This document shows positions 25,246-35,043 of a DNA stretch of 64,000 bases, in pieces (positions within the stretch are counted from its first letter, which is position 1; the number at the start of each line of letters is the position of its first letter). Both the position numbers and the translations under genes were made by a program. Below the pieces are notes generated by a model, which was not told the DNA's origin, did no database searches, and worked only from the letters and a program-made list of their open reading frames with translations. The stretch lies in contig JAFTVY010000051.1 of assembly GCA_017465545.1 (NCBI GenBank), forward strand, positions 1-64,000, in the 5' to 3' direction. This DNA comes from Ruminiclostridium sp. Its GTDB lineage: Bacteria; Bacillota; Clostridia; Oscillospirales; Ruminococcaceae.

Positions 25246-26568
25246 ATGGAACAGAAAGCGAACAATAGAAGTCTGTCCGAGCTTAACGGCAGACTGCTGG
25301 ATACATATCTGTGGCACCAGGTGGGAGACGTACTCCTTGACAGCCTGGAGGTTGGTGTTGCTTTGTTTGAAATGAAAAACGACAGCGTAAGAATAATATA
25401 TCACAATAAGGCGTTTTGCGGTGTTATGGGCTATGACGATGATAAGGTCATTACGGATATTATCGAAATGCTCTGTCCGAGAGATCAGATGGCGCTTGTG
25501 GTCGTTTCCGAGCAGACACTTCTTAAAGGAAAGCCTATGTCCATTGAGCTTCTCGGCATAGATAAAAACGGCAGAGAGAACTGGATCAACGTCAGCTCAA
25601 AGCCGGTTGACTTCATTGCTACCGAGGGCGTAGTAGCTCTTGCAGTAGTTACAAACGTAACCCACGATAAGCAAAAGCACCTTGAAAGCATCATAAACTA
25701 TGAGCGTTGTGCAATGCTTCAGGAGGCTATGGAGAAGTCTCTTTATTTTGAATATGACAACGTAGCTGATACGATGACTCTCAATTACCGCACTCCCGAG
25801 GGCGGAATAGAGCCTGTGGAGGTCCGCAACTACTCCGTACACGCAAAGAAGATGCACCTTGTGCATCCTGAGGACAGAGAGCTGTTCTTCGGCACACTTG
25901 CAAGAGCCTGCAGTAAGGCAATGAAGGGTAATATAATCTACCGCACCACCGTTATCGATCAGCAGAATTACAAATGGGCAAGAAATACCTATCTCAGCAT
26001 TGCGGATAACAATGGCAGAGTCGTAAGGATAATCGGCAGAATAGACGATATTGACGATGAGGAAAGAGAAAAGGCAAGAACCACAAAGCTTATCGAGTAC
26101 GATTCAACGACAGGCGTTTATAACAAGCTTACCGCCGCAACAAAGATACAGAAGGCGCTTGAAGAAAATAAGGGTATGAGAGAATTCTTCGCCATCATCG
26201 ACCTTGACGACTTCAAGGAATATAATGATACCCACGGACATTCCTTCGGTGACGAGGTTCTTAAATCGGTGGCGGGCGACCTGCGTGCTTCCTTCCCTGA
26301 GGGCATAGTGGGACGCTTTGGAGGTGACGAATTTATTATGTACGTTGCAGGCAGTGAAGTGAAGACAGTAGAGGATAAGTTCCGCAGCTTCCTGACAAAG
26401 CTTGAGCATACCCTGATAAGAGGCGAAAATCATATGATAAAATGCAGCGTGGGTGTTGTCTGGTCGGAAAATACCGACAGCTATGCAGAGTATTTCGACG
26501 GTGCCGACGCCCTGCTGTACAAGGTGAAAAACAGCGGTAAAAACAGAGTGGCTTGCGAAATGCTGTGA
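25246..26568 (+). CDS. PAS-GGDEF diguanylate cyclase
   Basis: 440 aa from the ATG at 25246, with GGAG six bases upstream. A PAS sensor domain (about 30-145) is followed by a second PAS-like region (about 150-265) with no membrane segment, so it senses a cytoplasmic signal. The GGDEF domain (about 275-440) has IIDLDDFKEYND for metal binding and GGDEF at 359-363. The RxxD inhibitory site that usually lies five residues before GGDEF is absent (the sequence is FPEGIVGRFGGDEF), so product inhibition may not occur. It makes c-di-GMP from two GTP. It probably shares the promoter of the EAL-HDOD gene. Confidence 0.9.
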   Translation: MEQKANNRSLSELNGRLLDTYLWHQVGDVLLDSLEVGVALFEMKNDSVRIIYHNKAFCGVMGYDDDKVITDIIEMLCPRDQMALVVVSEQTLLKGKPMSIELLGIDKNGRENWINVSSKPVDFIATEGVVALAVVTNVTHDKQKHLESIINYERCAMLQEAMEKSLYFEYDNVADTMTLNYRTPEGGIEPVEVRNYSVHAKKMHLVHPEDRELFFGTLARACSKAMKGNIIYRTTVIDQQNYKWARNTYLSIADNNGRVVRIIGRIDDIDDEEREKARTTKLIEYDSTTGVYNKLTAATKIQKALEENKGMREFFAIIDLDDFKEYNDTHGHSFGDEVLKSVAGDLRASFPEGIVGRFGGDEFIMYVAGSEVKTVEDKFRSFLTKLEHTLIRGENHMIKCSVGVVWSENTDSYAEYFDGADALLYKVKNSGKNRVACEML

Positions 26569-26603
26569 TTTTCAGAAAATATGCGGAAAATTTGCGCAAA
26601 CCC

Positions 26604-26632
26604 TTGACAAAAGCCGTTTCGGGTGCTATAAT
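26604..26632 (+). promoter_or_regulatory. Main promoter of the rimP-nusA-infB operon
   Basis: TTGACA (26604-26609), 17 bases, then TATAAT (26627-26632). Perfect hexamers. Confidence 0.92.
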
Positions 26633-26653
26633 ACTACAGTAGAATATTTTAGG

Positions 26654-26682
26654 CTAAAGACTGAGTTCATCTCGGTCTTTAG
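26654..26682 (+). promoter_or_regulatory. Leader hairpin upstream of rimP
   Basis: CTAAAGACTGAG (26654-26665) pairs with CTCGGTCTTTAG (26671-26682) with one G-U pair, a 12-bp stem and 5-base loop. T residues after it are interrupted (TTTATATATGGG), so it is a weak terminator at best. A stem in this position is common ahead of rimP in Firmicutes and may support attenuation by NusA. Confidence 0.6.
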
Positions 26683-26718
26683 TTTATATATGGGCTTTTT
26701 TGAAAAGGAGGCAGTTAA

Positions 26719-27210
26719 TTGGCTAAAGAAAAAGGCGGAAAAAAGAATCAGGCGGAATACGTGGAAAAGCTCACTCTTGACGCTGTAGCTCCGATAATAG
26801 ACCGTTACGGCTACGAGCTGTGGGACGTCATCTTTGAAAAAGAGGGCGCAATGTGGTCGCTCAAGATACTCTTCGATAAGGAAGACGGCGGCATTGACGA
26901 TACCGAGTGTGAGGAAATAACCGCACCGCTCAACGAGGCTGTTGATAAGCTACCTTGTTTAGAGCTTATCGATATACTGGAGGTCGGCTCACCGGGACTT
27001 GACAGAGTTCTCCGCAAGCCCTTCCATTTTGAAAAAATGACGGGACAGCCGATAAAGGTCACCACAAGGGATGAAAACGGAAAGACCGTTTATTTTAACG
27101 GTGAGCTTGTTTCCTACGACGAAGCTACGGGCGATTTCACAATGCAGACCGAGAAGGAAGAAATGACCTTCAATACCGCAAAGTGCAGAAGAATAGCGCT
27201 TAATCTTTAA
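26719..27210 (+). CDS. rimP: Ribosome maturation factor RimP
   Basis: 163 aa, required for maturation of the 30S subunit. An N-terminal alpha-beta domain (DAVAPIIDRYGYELWDVIFEKEGAMW) is followed by the conserved VGSPGLDRVLRKPFHFEKMTG motif and a C-terminal Sm-like barrel. The start is a TTG at 26719 with AAGGAGG seven bases upstream. First gene of the operon. Confidence 0.95.
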   Translation: MAKEKGGKKNQAEYVEKLTLDAVAPIIDRYGYELWDVIFEKEGAMWSLKILFDKEDGGIDDTECEEITAPLNEAVDKLPCLELIDILEVGSPGLDRVLRKPFHFEKMTGQPIKVTTRDENGKTVYFNGELVSYDEATGDFTMQTEKEEMTFNTAKCRRIALNL

Positions 27211-27263
27211 GAAAATATTAATAAAGTCAAATAAGAAAAATACAATGGAGGAATAACGCAAAA

Positions 27264-28346
27264 ATGGCAAACAGCAACACAACAGAACTTTTTGAAGCAC
27301 TGACACTGCTTGCAAAGGAAAAGGGTATGGAGCCTTCTGTACTGATCGAAAAGATACAGACAGCTCTCATGAACGCCATCAAGAAGGATTTTCAGGGCTG
27401 TGAGAACGTAAAGTTCGACATCGACCTTGAAAAGAACAAATTTGAGGTAGCTATCCGCAAGGAGGTTTGTGAGGTGGTAGAAGATCCTGCAAACCAGATT
27501 ACTCTTGAAGAGGCTTCAAAGCACACCCGTAAGAAGCTGAAGTACGGCGATATGGTGACGATCAAGGTTGACACAAAGCACTTTGCACGTATCACAGCTC
27601 AGTCTGCAAAGCAGATTATCAAGCAGGGCATCAAGGAAGTAGAAAGAGAACAGCTTGTAGAACAGTGGGGCGGTCTTCAGGACGAAGCGGTTACGGTTTC
27701 CGTTGTCCGCACAGATCCCAAGACAGGCAACGTTACGGTAGACCTTCAGGGCAACGAGGTTCCTCTTTTCAAGAAGGAACAGATTCCCGGAGAGGTGCTT
27801 AACGTAGGCGATATGGTAAAGGTTTACGTTTTCGGCGTATCCAAGACAGACCACAAGCCCGCACTCAAGATCTCAAGAATCAGAAAAGAACTTGTAAAGC
27901 GCTTATTTGAATCCGAAGTACCCGAAATCTTTGACGGCACGGTAGAAATAAAGGCAATAAGCAGAGAACCCGGTATGCGCTCCAAGGTTGCGGTTATCAG
28001 CAACAACCCCGACGTTGACGCTCTCGGTGCTTGTATAGGCCCCGGCAGACAGAGAATCAGCAAGGTATGCGAAGAGCTTGCAGGTGAAAAGATGGACGTT
28101 GTATTCTACAGCGAGGATCCCGCAGAATTCATCAAGCAGGCGTTAAAGCCCAGCGACGTTATCAGCGTAGATATTCCCGATCCGGAAGTAAAGAGCTGTA
28201 CGGCAATCGTTCCCGACAATCAGCTCTCCCTCGCAATCGGCAACAAGGGACAGAATGCAAAGCTTGCGGCTAAGCTCACAGGCTATAAGATAGACATCCG
28301 TCCCGAAAGCGGCTTCTTTGAAGGCGACAGCGAGGATTCCGAGTAA
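27264..28346 (+). CDS. nusA: Transcription termination/antitermination factor NusA
   Basis: 360 aa. The RNA-polymerase-binding N-terminal domain (about 1-125) is followed by an S1 domain (about 133-200) and two KH domains (about 205-345; CIGPGRQRISKV, SLAIGNKGQNAKLAAKLTG). It is the short Firmicutes form without C-terminal acidic repeats. GGAGG precedes the ATG. It sits 53 bases after rimP. Confidence 0.96.
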   Translation: MANSNTTELFEALTLLAKEKGMEPSVLIEKIQTALMNAIKKDFQGCENVKFDIDLEKNKFEVAIRKEVCEVVEDPANQITLEEASKHTRKKLKYGDMVTIKVDTKHFARITAQSAKQIIKQGIKEVEREQLVEQWGGLQDEAVTVSVVRTDPKTGNVTVDLQGNEVPLFKKEQIPGEVLNVGDMVKVYVFGVSKTDHKPALKISRIRKELVKRLFESEVPEIFDGTVEIKAISREPGMRSKVAVISNNPDVDALGACIGPGRQRISKVCEELAGEKMDVVFYSEDPAEFIKQALKPSDVISVDIPDPEVKSCTAIVPDNQLSLAIGNKGQNAKLAAKLTGYKIDIRPESGFFEGDSEDSE

Positions 28347-28394
28347 TAACGGAGAAAAAACGGCATTAAATATATAATGAAAGGAAGTGTCGCT

Positions 28395-28664
28395 TTGGCA
28401 GTCAGAAAACCACCTGTGAGAAAGTGCGCAGGCTGTGACGAGATGAAGGAAAAGAAACAGCTTATAAGAGTTGTTCATACTCCCGAAAACGAAATCTGTA
28501 TAGACTTTTCAGGTAAAAAATCCGGCAGAGGCGTTTACGTGTGTCACAGTAAGGAATGTTTAGAGCTTGCACAGAAGAAAAAAGGACTTGAACGTTCCCT
28601 TAAATGTGCGGTACCCGAAGAGATATATCTTGAATTATTGAAACAGCTTGAAAAGGGCGAATAA
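28395..28664 (+). CDS. rnpM: RNase P modulator RnpM (YlxR, DUF448)
   Basis: 89 aa. RKPPVRKCAGCDEMKEKKQL is the YlxR signature and SGRGVYVC is the second conserved block; it binds RNA and modulates RNase P in Bacillus. The TTG at 28395 is preferred over an ATG at 28377 because AAAGGAAG lies just upstream of it while the ATG has no Shine-Dalgarno. Confidence 0.9.
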   Translation: MAVRKPPVRKCAGCDEMKEKKQLIRVVHTPENEICIDFSGKKSGRGVYVCHSKECLELAQKKKGLERSLKCAVPEEIYLELLKQLEKGE

Positions 28665-28677
28665 GAAAGGACACGTT

Positions 28678-28977
28678 ATGACAAGGTTTTTGAGTACGCT
28701 TGGACTTTGCCGCAGAGCGGGAAAGCTGATATACGGCTTCGATCCGGTATGCGAGGAGATAAAGAGTCCCAAGTCGAAGGTGTGCGGAGTCGCTCTTGCA
28801 AAGGATATTTCAGAAAAGACGCTGAAGGAGATAACCTTTACGTGTGAGAAATACGGCACGGCGCTGTTTAAATCAGATGCCGGTATGGACGAAATAAAAT
28901 CCGTTCTCGGAAAAAGAACGGGAATTATCGCAATCTTAGATGAAGGCCTGTATAAAAGCCTCACTATGTTGAAATAG
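28678..28977 (+). CDS. ylxQ: L7Ae-family RNA-binding protein (YlxQ)
   Basis: 99 aa, the L7Ae/L30e/S12e fold that binds kink-turn RNA. TLGLCRRAGKLIYGFDPV is the typical start. The ATG at 28678 has AGAAAGGA six bases upstream; a frame from 28648 overlapping rnpM is not needed. It is the standard neighbour between rnpM and infB. Confidence 0.88.
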   Translation: MTRFLSTLGLCRRAGKLIYGFDPVCEEIKSPKSKVCGVALAKDISEKTLKEITFTCEKYGTALFKSDAGMDEIKSVLGKRTGIIAILDEGLYKSLTMLK

Positions 28978-29013
28978 AAAACTTAATATTTGACCTAAAA
29001 AGGGGATTAGTTA

Positions 29014-31692
29014 ATGGATAAAAAATATCGTGTAAACGAGCTGGCAAAGGATCTGAATATACCCGTTGCCGACATCACTGCAACAGTGCAGGAATACTTT
29101 GACGTACAGAAGAAAGCACAGGCTTCTCTTACAGAAGAAGAGGTTACTATTGTGCTGGAAAAATATTCACAGGGCAATCAGGTAAAGGACTTCAACGCTT
29201 ACTTCGCTTCCGCAACAGCAAAGAAGGAAGAAAAGCCTGCCAAGAAGGAAGAAGTAAAGGCAGAAAAGCCCGTAAAGAAGGAAGAGCCTAAGGCTGAAAA
29301 GCCTGCAAAGGCAGAACCCAAGGCAGAAGCAAAGCCTGAAAAGACAGAAAAGCCCGTAAAGAAGGAAGAGGCAAAGTCCGACAGACCTGCAAAGGCTGAA
29401 AGATCGGAAAAGACAGATAGAAAGCCTCAGACAGACAGACCCGCAAAGGCAGAAGGAAGATTTGAAAAGTCCGACAGAAAGCCTATGGGTGAAAAGTCTG
29501 ACAAGAAGTTTGATAAGGGCGAAAGAAAGTTTGATAAGAATGACAGAGCTGACAGAAATGACAGAGGCGACAGAGCTGACAGACGTGACGTAAAGCGTCC
29601 CGCAAAGCCTGAAGCAAAGCCTGTACAGCCTGTTATCGACCTTGCAAATATCAAGACGAACGCACCACCCACAAAGCACGTAAAGGGCGAAGCGGTACAG
29701 AGAGGTGAGCAGGTTACAAAGCACGTTGATACAAGAGGTAGCTACGTAAACCTTGATAAGTACAACGAAAAGTACGAATCTATCGCAAGTCACGAGGGTG
29801 GCAGACAGCAGAACGATAACTATTCAAGAAAGCAGAAGATAAACCAGAAGTCCCAGAAGGGCAAGCAGCAGCAGTTCAGCAAGAAGAAGGAAACCGAGGC
29901 GCAGAAGATGAAGCGTCTTGAGCTTGAAAGAGCGAGAAAGAAGCAGCTTGAAGTGCAGATTCCCGATGAGATCGTCGTATCCGAGCTTGCTATGCGCCTT
30001 AAGGTAACGGCGGCTGAGGTTATCAAGAAGCTTTTCGGTCTTGGCGTAATGGTTACGATAAACCAGACTATCGACTTTGATACAGCCTGCATCGTAGCAG
30101 AAGAGCTTGGTGCAAAGGTAGAGAAGGAAGTAGTTGTAACCATCGAAGAAAGACTCTTTGAAGAGGTAGAGGACACCGATGAAAATCTCCAGCCCCGTTC
30201 ACCCGTCGTAGTAGTAATGGGACACGTTGACCACGGTAAGACCTCACTCCTTGACAGAATAAGAAACGCTCACGTAACAGCCGGAGAAGCAGGTGGTATC
30301 ACACAGCATATCGGCGCTTACAGAGTAAAGGCGGGCGACAGGGATATTACCTTCCTTGATACTCCCGGTCACGAAGCGTTTACAGCAATGCGTGCAAGAG
30401 GTGCTTTAGCTACAGATATTGCAATCCTCGTTGTAGCGGCTGACGATGGCATCATGCCACAGACGGTAGAAGCTATAAACCATGCAAAGGCGGCAAACCT
30501 TCAGATAATCGTAGCGATAAATAAGATGGATAAGCCTACTGCAAACCCTGAAAAGGTAAAGCAGGAGCTTACGGAACACGGCCTTGTATGTGAAGAATGG
30601 GGCGGCGATATTATCTGCGTACCCGTATCTGCAAAGACCGGCGAGGGTATGGACGATCTGCTTGAAATGGTAAATCTCACAGCAGACGTACTTGAGCTTA
30701 AGGCTAATCCCGACAAGCTTGCAAAGGGCGTAGTAATCGAAGCTAAGATTGACAAGGGCAGAGGTGCGGTAGCAACTATCCTTGTTCAGTCAGGTACACT
30801 CCACTCAGGCGACATCATCATCGCAGGTACTGCACTCGGTAGAGTAAGAGTTATGAGAGACGATAAGGGCAGATCCGTAAAGGTTGCAGGTCCTTCTGTT
30901 CCCGTTGAGATCATGGGACTTTCAGAGGTTCCCAGCGCAGGCGACGACTTTGCGGTAGTTGAAGATGAAAGACTCGCAAGAGAGCTTGTAGAAAAGAGAA
31001 AGTTCGAAGCCAAGGAAGAACAGTTCAAGCTTTACAAGAAGGTAAGCCTTGACAACCTCTTCTCACAGATTGAAGAAGGCTCTATGAAGAAGCTTCCCAT
31101 CATCGTAAAGGCTGACGTTCAGGGTTCTGTAGAAGCGGTTTCCCAGTCTCTTGCAAAGCTCTCCAACGAGGAAGTAAGAGTAGAAATCATCCACAGTGCC
31201 GCAGGTGCCGTAACAGAAAGCGACGTTATGCTCGCCCGTGCTTCCGACGCCATTATCGTAGGCTTTAACGTAAGACCTCATCCCGCCGCTGCAGAAAATG
31301 CAAAGCGTGACGGCGTCGACGTAAGACTTTACAGAGTAATTTATGACGCTATAGAAGAAATCGAAACCGCTATGAAGGGTATGCTTGCTCCCAAGTACAG
31401 AGAAGTAGATACGGGACGTGTAGAGGTAAGACAGGTAATGAAGCTCTCCAGCGTCGGTATAGTTGCAGGCTCTTACGTGCTTGACGGTAAGGTACAGAGA
31501 AACGGCGAAGTAAGAGTTGTCCGTGACGGTATCATTCTTGCAGTTGACAAGATTGCAGGTCTGCGCCGCTTCAAGGATGACGTGAAGGAAGTAGCCGCAG
31601 GCTATGAATGTGGTATCACCCTTGAAAAGTTCACCGACATCAAGGAAGGCGACATCTTCGAGGCGTTCATAACAGAAGAATACAGAGATTAA
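29014..31692 (+). CDS. infB: Translation initiation factor IF-2
   Basis: 892 aa. It brings initiator tRNA to the 30S subunit. A short winged-helix IF2_N (about 1-50) is followed by a very charged low-complexity region (about 65-290), with Lys/Glu/Pro/Ala repeats ([15 protein letters not shown]) changing to Asp/Arg repeats ([13 protein letters not shown]). A second IF2_N-like region leads to the GTPase with GHVDHGKTS near 403, DTPGH and NKMD, then the beta-barrel domains. GGGG lies upstream of the ATG. Confidence 0.96.
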   Translation: MDKKYRVNELAKDLNIPVADITATVQEYFDVQKKAQASLTEEEVTIVLEKYSQGNQVKDFNAYFASATAKKEEKPAKKEEVKAEKPVKKEEPKAEKPAKAEPKAEAKPEKTEKPVKKEEAKSDRPAKAERSEKTDRKPQTDRPAKAEGRFEKSDRKPMGEKSDKKFDKGERKFDKNDRADRNDRGDRADRRDVKRPAKPEAKPVQPVIDLANIKTNAPPTKHVKGEAVQRGEQVTKHVDTRGSYVNLDKYNEKYESIASHEGGRQQNDNYSRKQKINQKSQKGKQQQFSKKKETEAQKMKRLELERARKKQLEVQIPDEIVVSELAMRLKVTAAEVIKKLFGLGVMVTINQTIDFDTACIVAEELGAKVEKEVVVTIEERLFEEVEDTDENLQPRSPVVVVMGHVDHGKTSLLDRIRNAHVTAGEAGGITQHIGAYRVKAGDRDITFLDTPGHEAFTAMRARGALATDIAILVVAADDGIMPQTVEAINHAKAANLQIIVAINKMDKPTANPEKVKQELTEHGLVCEEWGGDIICVPVSAKTGEGMDDLLEMVNLTADVLELKANPDKLAKGVVIEAKIDKGRGAVATILVQSGTLHSGDIIIAGTALGRVRVMRDDKGRSVKVAGPSVPVEIMGLSEVPSAGDDFAVVEDERLARELVEKRKFEAKEEQFKLYKKVSLDNLFSQIEEGSMKKLPIIVKADVQGSVEAVSQSLAKLSNEEVRVEIIHSAAGAVTESDVMLARASDAIIVGFNVRPHPAAAENAKRDGVDVRLYRVIYDAIEEIETAMKGMLAPKYREVDTGRVEVRQVMKLSSVGIVAGSYVLDGKVQRNGEVRVVRDGIILAVDKIAGLRRFKDDVKEVAAGYECGITLEKFTDIKEGDIFEAFITEEYRD

Positions 31693-31710
31693 CCCGACGG
31701 TAGTTTTCAC

Positions 31711-31737
31711 TGCTGTCCCGTATATTCCGGGACGGCA
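31711..31737 (+). other. Intra-operon RNA hairpin between infB and rbfA
   Basis: TGCTGTCCCG (31711-31720) pairs with CGGGACGGCA (31728-31737) with one G-U pair and a 7-base loop. No T tract follows, so it is probably an mRNA processing or stability element, not a terminator. Confidence 0.55.
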
Positions 31738-31763
31738 AGGGAAACACAGTAAAGAGGTGTAAA

Positions 31764-32135
31764 ATGGCAAATTTCAATATCAGCAGACTCTCGGAGGATA
31801 TAAAGCGTGAAATATCCGTTGCCCTCCGTGACATAAAGGACAGCCGTATCGCAAACGGACTGGTCAGCGTTTCCCATTGCGAGCTTACAAACGATCTGTC
31901 CTACTGCAAGGTCTATATATCCTCTCTTGAGGGTGGAGAAAAGACAGCAGACGCTGTAGAATGTCTGAAGACAGCCCAGGGCTTCTTCAAGAAAAGAATC
32001 AATCAGCGTATAAAAATGAGAAAAATTCCCGAGCTTATCTTTCTGCCTGACAACTCTCTTGATTATTACGAGCATATAAGCGAGATGCTTGACAAGCTTC
32101 CTAAAAGAGATAACGATGATACGGCAGAAGAATAA
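31764..32135 (+). CDS. rbfA: Ribosome-binding factor A
   Basis: 123 aa, single KH-like domain for 30S maturation. SEDIKREISVALRDIKDSRI and the LPDNSLDYYEHISEMLDKL tail are family hallmarks. AAAGAGGTG precedes the ATG. Confidence 0.95.
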   Translation: MANFNISRLSEDIKREISVALRDIKDSRIANGLVSVSHCELTNDLSYCKVYISSLEGGEKTADAVECLKTAQGFFKKRINQRIKMRKIPELIFLPDNSLDYYEHISEMLDKLPKRDNDDTAEE

Positions 32136-32159
32136 CAGACACAGGAAGGAAATTAGCGG

Positions 32160-33119
32160 ATGTTGACAGACAAGAAAAAAGCGGCGCAGATACTCCTTCA
32201 GAATGATGATTTTCTTATTCTGTGCCATGCAAATCCCGATGGAGATACCTTAGGCTGTGGCTACGGACTTTGCGGAATACTCCAGAAGATGGGCAAAAGA
32301 GCAAGGGTGCTTTGTGCCGATCCCGTTGTAAGCCGTATGCAGTTCCTTAAGGATTCGGTTATACAGCAGGAATTTACCGAAAAGACAATAGTCAGCGTAG
32401 ACGTGGCGGATACAAAGCTGCTGGGCGCTCTTGAAGAGCAGTACGGCGATAAGATCCTGCTTGCTATCGATCATCACGAATCCCGTAAGGAGTTCGCACA
32501 GTATACCTTCGTCGATCCGGATGCGGCGGCGGCTTGCGAGCTTATCTATGAAATAGCTATCGAGATGGGAGCGGAGCTTGATGGAAAAATAGCTTCCTGC
32601 CTCTATACGGGTATTGCAACCGATACGGGCTGCTTCAAGTTCACCAATACCACCTCCCGTACCCACAGAATAGCAGGGGAGCTTATGGCTTATGATTTCC
32701 CCTACGGAGATATAAACTACCAGCTTTTCGATCTTAAATCAAAGGGCAGGATAGAGCTTGAGCAGAGGATTCTCCGTGACATCGAGTTTACGGGAAGGGA
32801 TAAAATAGCTATCGTATGGCTGACTCTTGATATTATGAACGAATTCAGCGACAGAGTCGATGCCGAGGACTTTAACGGACTTGCAAGTCTGCCCCGTCAG
32901 ATAGAGGGCGTTATCCTCGGAGTTACGGTAAAGCAGAAGGGCGAAAATCTGTTCAAGATTTCTATGAGAAGCACCGAGCAGATAAATGCCGCAGAGGTAT
33001 GCGCAGTGTTCGGCGGTGGCGGTCACGCAAGAGCGGCAGGCTGTACTATAGAGGGCAATCTGCAGTTTGTAAAGGCAAAGCTACTCCCTGTGCTTGAAAA
33101 AGCGGTAGAACAGATATGA
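32160..33119 (+). CDS. nrnA: DHH/DHHA1 phosphoesterase NrnA (nanoRNase / pAp phosphatase)
   Basis: 319 aa, degrades 2-5 nt RNA and pAp. The metal site includes HANPDGDTLG (D27, D29), D81 and IDHHES (D104, H105, H106). The C-terminal DHHA1 substrate domain has VFGGGGHARAAGCTIEG. The stop overlaps the truB start (ATGA), the usual coupling in this cluster. Confidence 0.94.
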   Translation: MLTDKKKAAQILLQNDDFLILCHANPDGDTLGCGYGLCGILQKMGKRARVLCADPVVSRMQFLKDSVIQQEFTEKTIVSVDVADTKLLGALEEQYGDKILLAIDHHESRKEFAQYTFVDPDAAAACELIYEIAIEMGAELDGKIASCLYTGIATDTGCFKFTNTTSRTHRIAGELMAYDFPYGDINYQLFDLKSKGRIELEQRILRDIEFTGRDKIAIVWLTLDIMNEFSDRVDAEDFNGLASLPRQIEGVILGVTVKQKGENLFKISMRSTEQINAAEVCAVFGGGGHARAAGCTIEGNLQFVKAKLLPVLEKAVEQI

Positions 33120-34036
33120 GCAGAATCGATAATCCCAATAATCTTTGCGGAGTGATCTGTATAAATAAGCCTCAGGATTTCACCTCCTTCGACGTTATTG
33201 CTATAACGAGAAGGGCGGCAGGTACGAGAAAAATAGGTCACGGCGGCACTCTCGATCCAATGGCTACCGGCGTATTGCCGATATTCATTGGCAGAGCGGC
33301 AAAAACAGCCGACCTTTTACCCTCCCTTGACAAGAGGTACGTGGCAGGCTTTAAGCTTGGTGTTACCTCAGAAACCGAGGATATATGGGGAAAACTGCTG
33401 ACGGAGAATGACAAGGCAGTCAGCAGGGACGAGCTGATGGCTGTAGTGAATTCCATGCAGGGAAATATTATGCAGACGCCTCCCATGTATTCCGCCGTAA
33501 AGGTGGGCGGGAAAAAGCTGTACGAGCTTGCAAGGCAGGGCATTGAGATAGAAAGAGCGGCAAGACCGATAACCGTACATTCGATAGAGCTTTTAAGCTA
33601 TGACGAAAAGAAAAGAATGGGCGTGCTTGATATCCATTGCTCAAAGGGAACCTATATCCGTACCATAATAAGCGATATAGGTGCAAAGCTTGGTACGGGC
33701 GGAGTTATGACAAGCCTTCAGAGAACGCTTTCAAACGGCTTTACTCTTGAAGAGTGCACAGAGCTCGAGGCTGTCCGCAGTATGACTCCCGACGATATAG
33801 AAAAGCTCATCATTCCCACCGAAAGACTGTTTTCAGGATATGAGAAGATTACCCTTAACGACAAGCAGAGAAAAATGTTTATGAACGGTGTTGTGCTTGA
33901 TACCGCCAGAATGAATATAAGCTATCCCGAAAATACCGACCTTTCCGTCTATGACAGCGCAGGCGTATTTTTAGGAACGGCGTATACTGACAGCGAGGCG
34001 GGTATCAGGATAAAATACCTTAATGTACTGAATTAA
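33116..34036 (+). CDS. truB: tRNA pseudouridine-55 synthase TruB
   Basis: 306 aa, makes pseudouridine 55 in the T-loop of tRNA. The catalytic Asp47 lies in GHGGTLDPMATGVLPI. YSAVKVGGKKLYELARQG and KGTYIRTIISDIG are further TruB motifs. It has a C-terminal PUA-like tail. It overlaps nrnA by four bases. Confidence 0.96.
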   Translation: MSRIDNPNNLCGVICINKPQDFTSFDVIAITRRAAGTRKIGHGGTLDPMATGVLPIFIGRAAKTADLLPSLDKRYVAGFKLGVTSETEDIWGKLLTENDKAVSRDELMAVVNSMQGNIMQTPPMYSAVKVGGKKLYELARQGIEIERAARPITVHSIELLSYDEKKRMGVLDIHCSKGTYIRTIISDIGAKLGTGGVMTSLQRTLSNGFTLEECTELEAVRSMTPDDIEKLIIPTERLFSGYEKITLNDKQRKMFMNGVVLDTARMNISYPENTDLSVYDSAGVFLGTAYTDSEAGIRIKYLNVLN

Positions 34037-34058
34037 GCTTTTGAAAAGAGGCAGAGCA

Positions 34059-34949
34059 TTGATAGATATTACCGATAATTTAATACCGCTACCACCTACG
34101 GCAGTCGCTCTGGGCTTCTTTGACGGACTTCATTTAGGGCATATTCAGGTAGTAATGGAAACCTTCCATAAGGAAGGACTGCATTCTGCCATGTTTACCT
34201 TCCACAGCGACACGGCATTGCCGAAAAGAGAAAAGATAGAAAATCTTCTGTCCAACGATATGAAGCTCAGTCTTCTTGATATGGCAGGAGTGGAGTATAT
34301 CTATTCTCCCGATTTTGATACGGTCAGAAACTACACGGGCGAGGATTTCGTAACGAAGATTCTTATTAAGATAATGAACGCAAGGCTCGTTGTGTATGGA
34401 TTTGATTTCAGACTCGGAGCAGGTGCTGACTGTGACGCCGCAGGTTTTAAAAAAATATGCGAAAAATACGGGATAGACGTTATAATAATCCCTCCCTTCA
34501 GTGAGGATGGCTGTATCATACATTCCACAGTCATAAAGAACCTTATCAAAAACGGAGACGTGGAAAAGGCAAACAAGCTTTTAGGCTATGAATTTTCCAT
34601 TTACGAGGAGGTTATAAGCGGCAACCGCCTTGGCAGAACCCTCGGCTATCCCACAATAAATCAGATGTATCCCGAAAATATGGTCACACCACTTTTCGGT
34701 GCATATAAAAGCATCACCTTCATAGGTGACAGGGTTTATCCCTCTATCACAAATATAGGGGTAAAGCCCACGGTAAACTATAAGAATAAACCTCTTGCCG
34801 AAACCCACATTTTAGGCTTTGACGGAGATTTATACGGACAGAAAGTAAAGGTGAGTCTGCTGTCCTTTATCCGCCCCGAAAGAAAATTCGACGGCGTTGA
34901 AGCTCTTAAAGAACAGCTTCACAGGGATAAATTATCAGCACAGAAATAA
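34059..34949 (+). CDS. ribF: Bifunctional riboflavin kinase / FAD synthetase
   Basis: 296 aa, makes FMN then FAD. The N-terminal FAD synthetase part has ALGFFDGLHLGHIQV and the HST.I.N motif (HSTVIKNLIKNGD). The C-terminal kinase part has GRTLGYPTIN. The TTG at 34059 is preferred because AGAGG lies seven bases upstream; a TTG at 34041 has no site. Last gene of the operon. Confidence 0.93.
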   Translation: MIDITDNLIPLPPTAVALGFFDGLHLGHIQVVMETFHKEGLHSAMFTFHSDTALPKREKIENLLSNDMKLSLLDMAGVEYIYSPDFDTVRNYTGEDFVTKILIKIMNARLVVYGFDFRLGAGADCDAAGFKKICEKYGIDVIIIPPFSEDGCIIHSTVIKNLIKNGDVEKANKLLGYEFSIYEEVISGNRLGRTLGYPTINQMYPENMVTPLFGAYKSITFIGDRVYPSITNIGVKPTVNYKNKPLAETHILGFDGDLYGQKVKVSLLSFIRPERKFDGVEALKEQLHRDKLSAQK

Positions 34950-34977
34950 AACACCTTGCTGTCACACAGGTTTCACC

Positions 34978-35006
34978 TTGACAGTTTAAACTTATAAGGA
35001 TAAAGT
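34978..35006 (+). promoter_or_regulatory. Promoter of the Gld-like ABC operon
   Basis: TTGACA (34978-34983), 17 bases, then TAAAGT (35001-35006). The first transcribed bases include a small GTCCG-AAG-CGGAC hairpin (35005-35017). Confidence 0.65.
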
Positions 35007-35043
35007 CCGAAGCGGACAAAAACTTCAATTAAGGAGCAGTTCA

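Noticed and set aside
29200..29600. Tandem DNA repeat in infB as a mobile or unstable element
   Set aside because: The repetition encodes the normal low-complexity IF-2 linker, which is common in Firmicutes.
29167..29793. 208-codon Cys/Leu-rich frame opposite the infB linker
   Set aside because: It arises from the repetitive Lys/Glu-coding DNA of infB read backwards; composition is unnatural and there is no Shine-Dalgarno.
34037..34058. FMN riboswitch before ribF
   Set aside because: The gap is only 22 bases and ribF is embedded in the nusA-truB operon.
34950..35043. Strong terminator between ribF and the Gld-like operon
   Set aside because: Only weak, imperfect pairings are visible and no T tract follows, so read-through from the nusA operon is possible.
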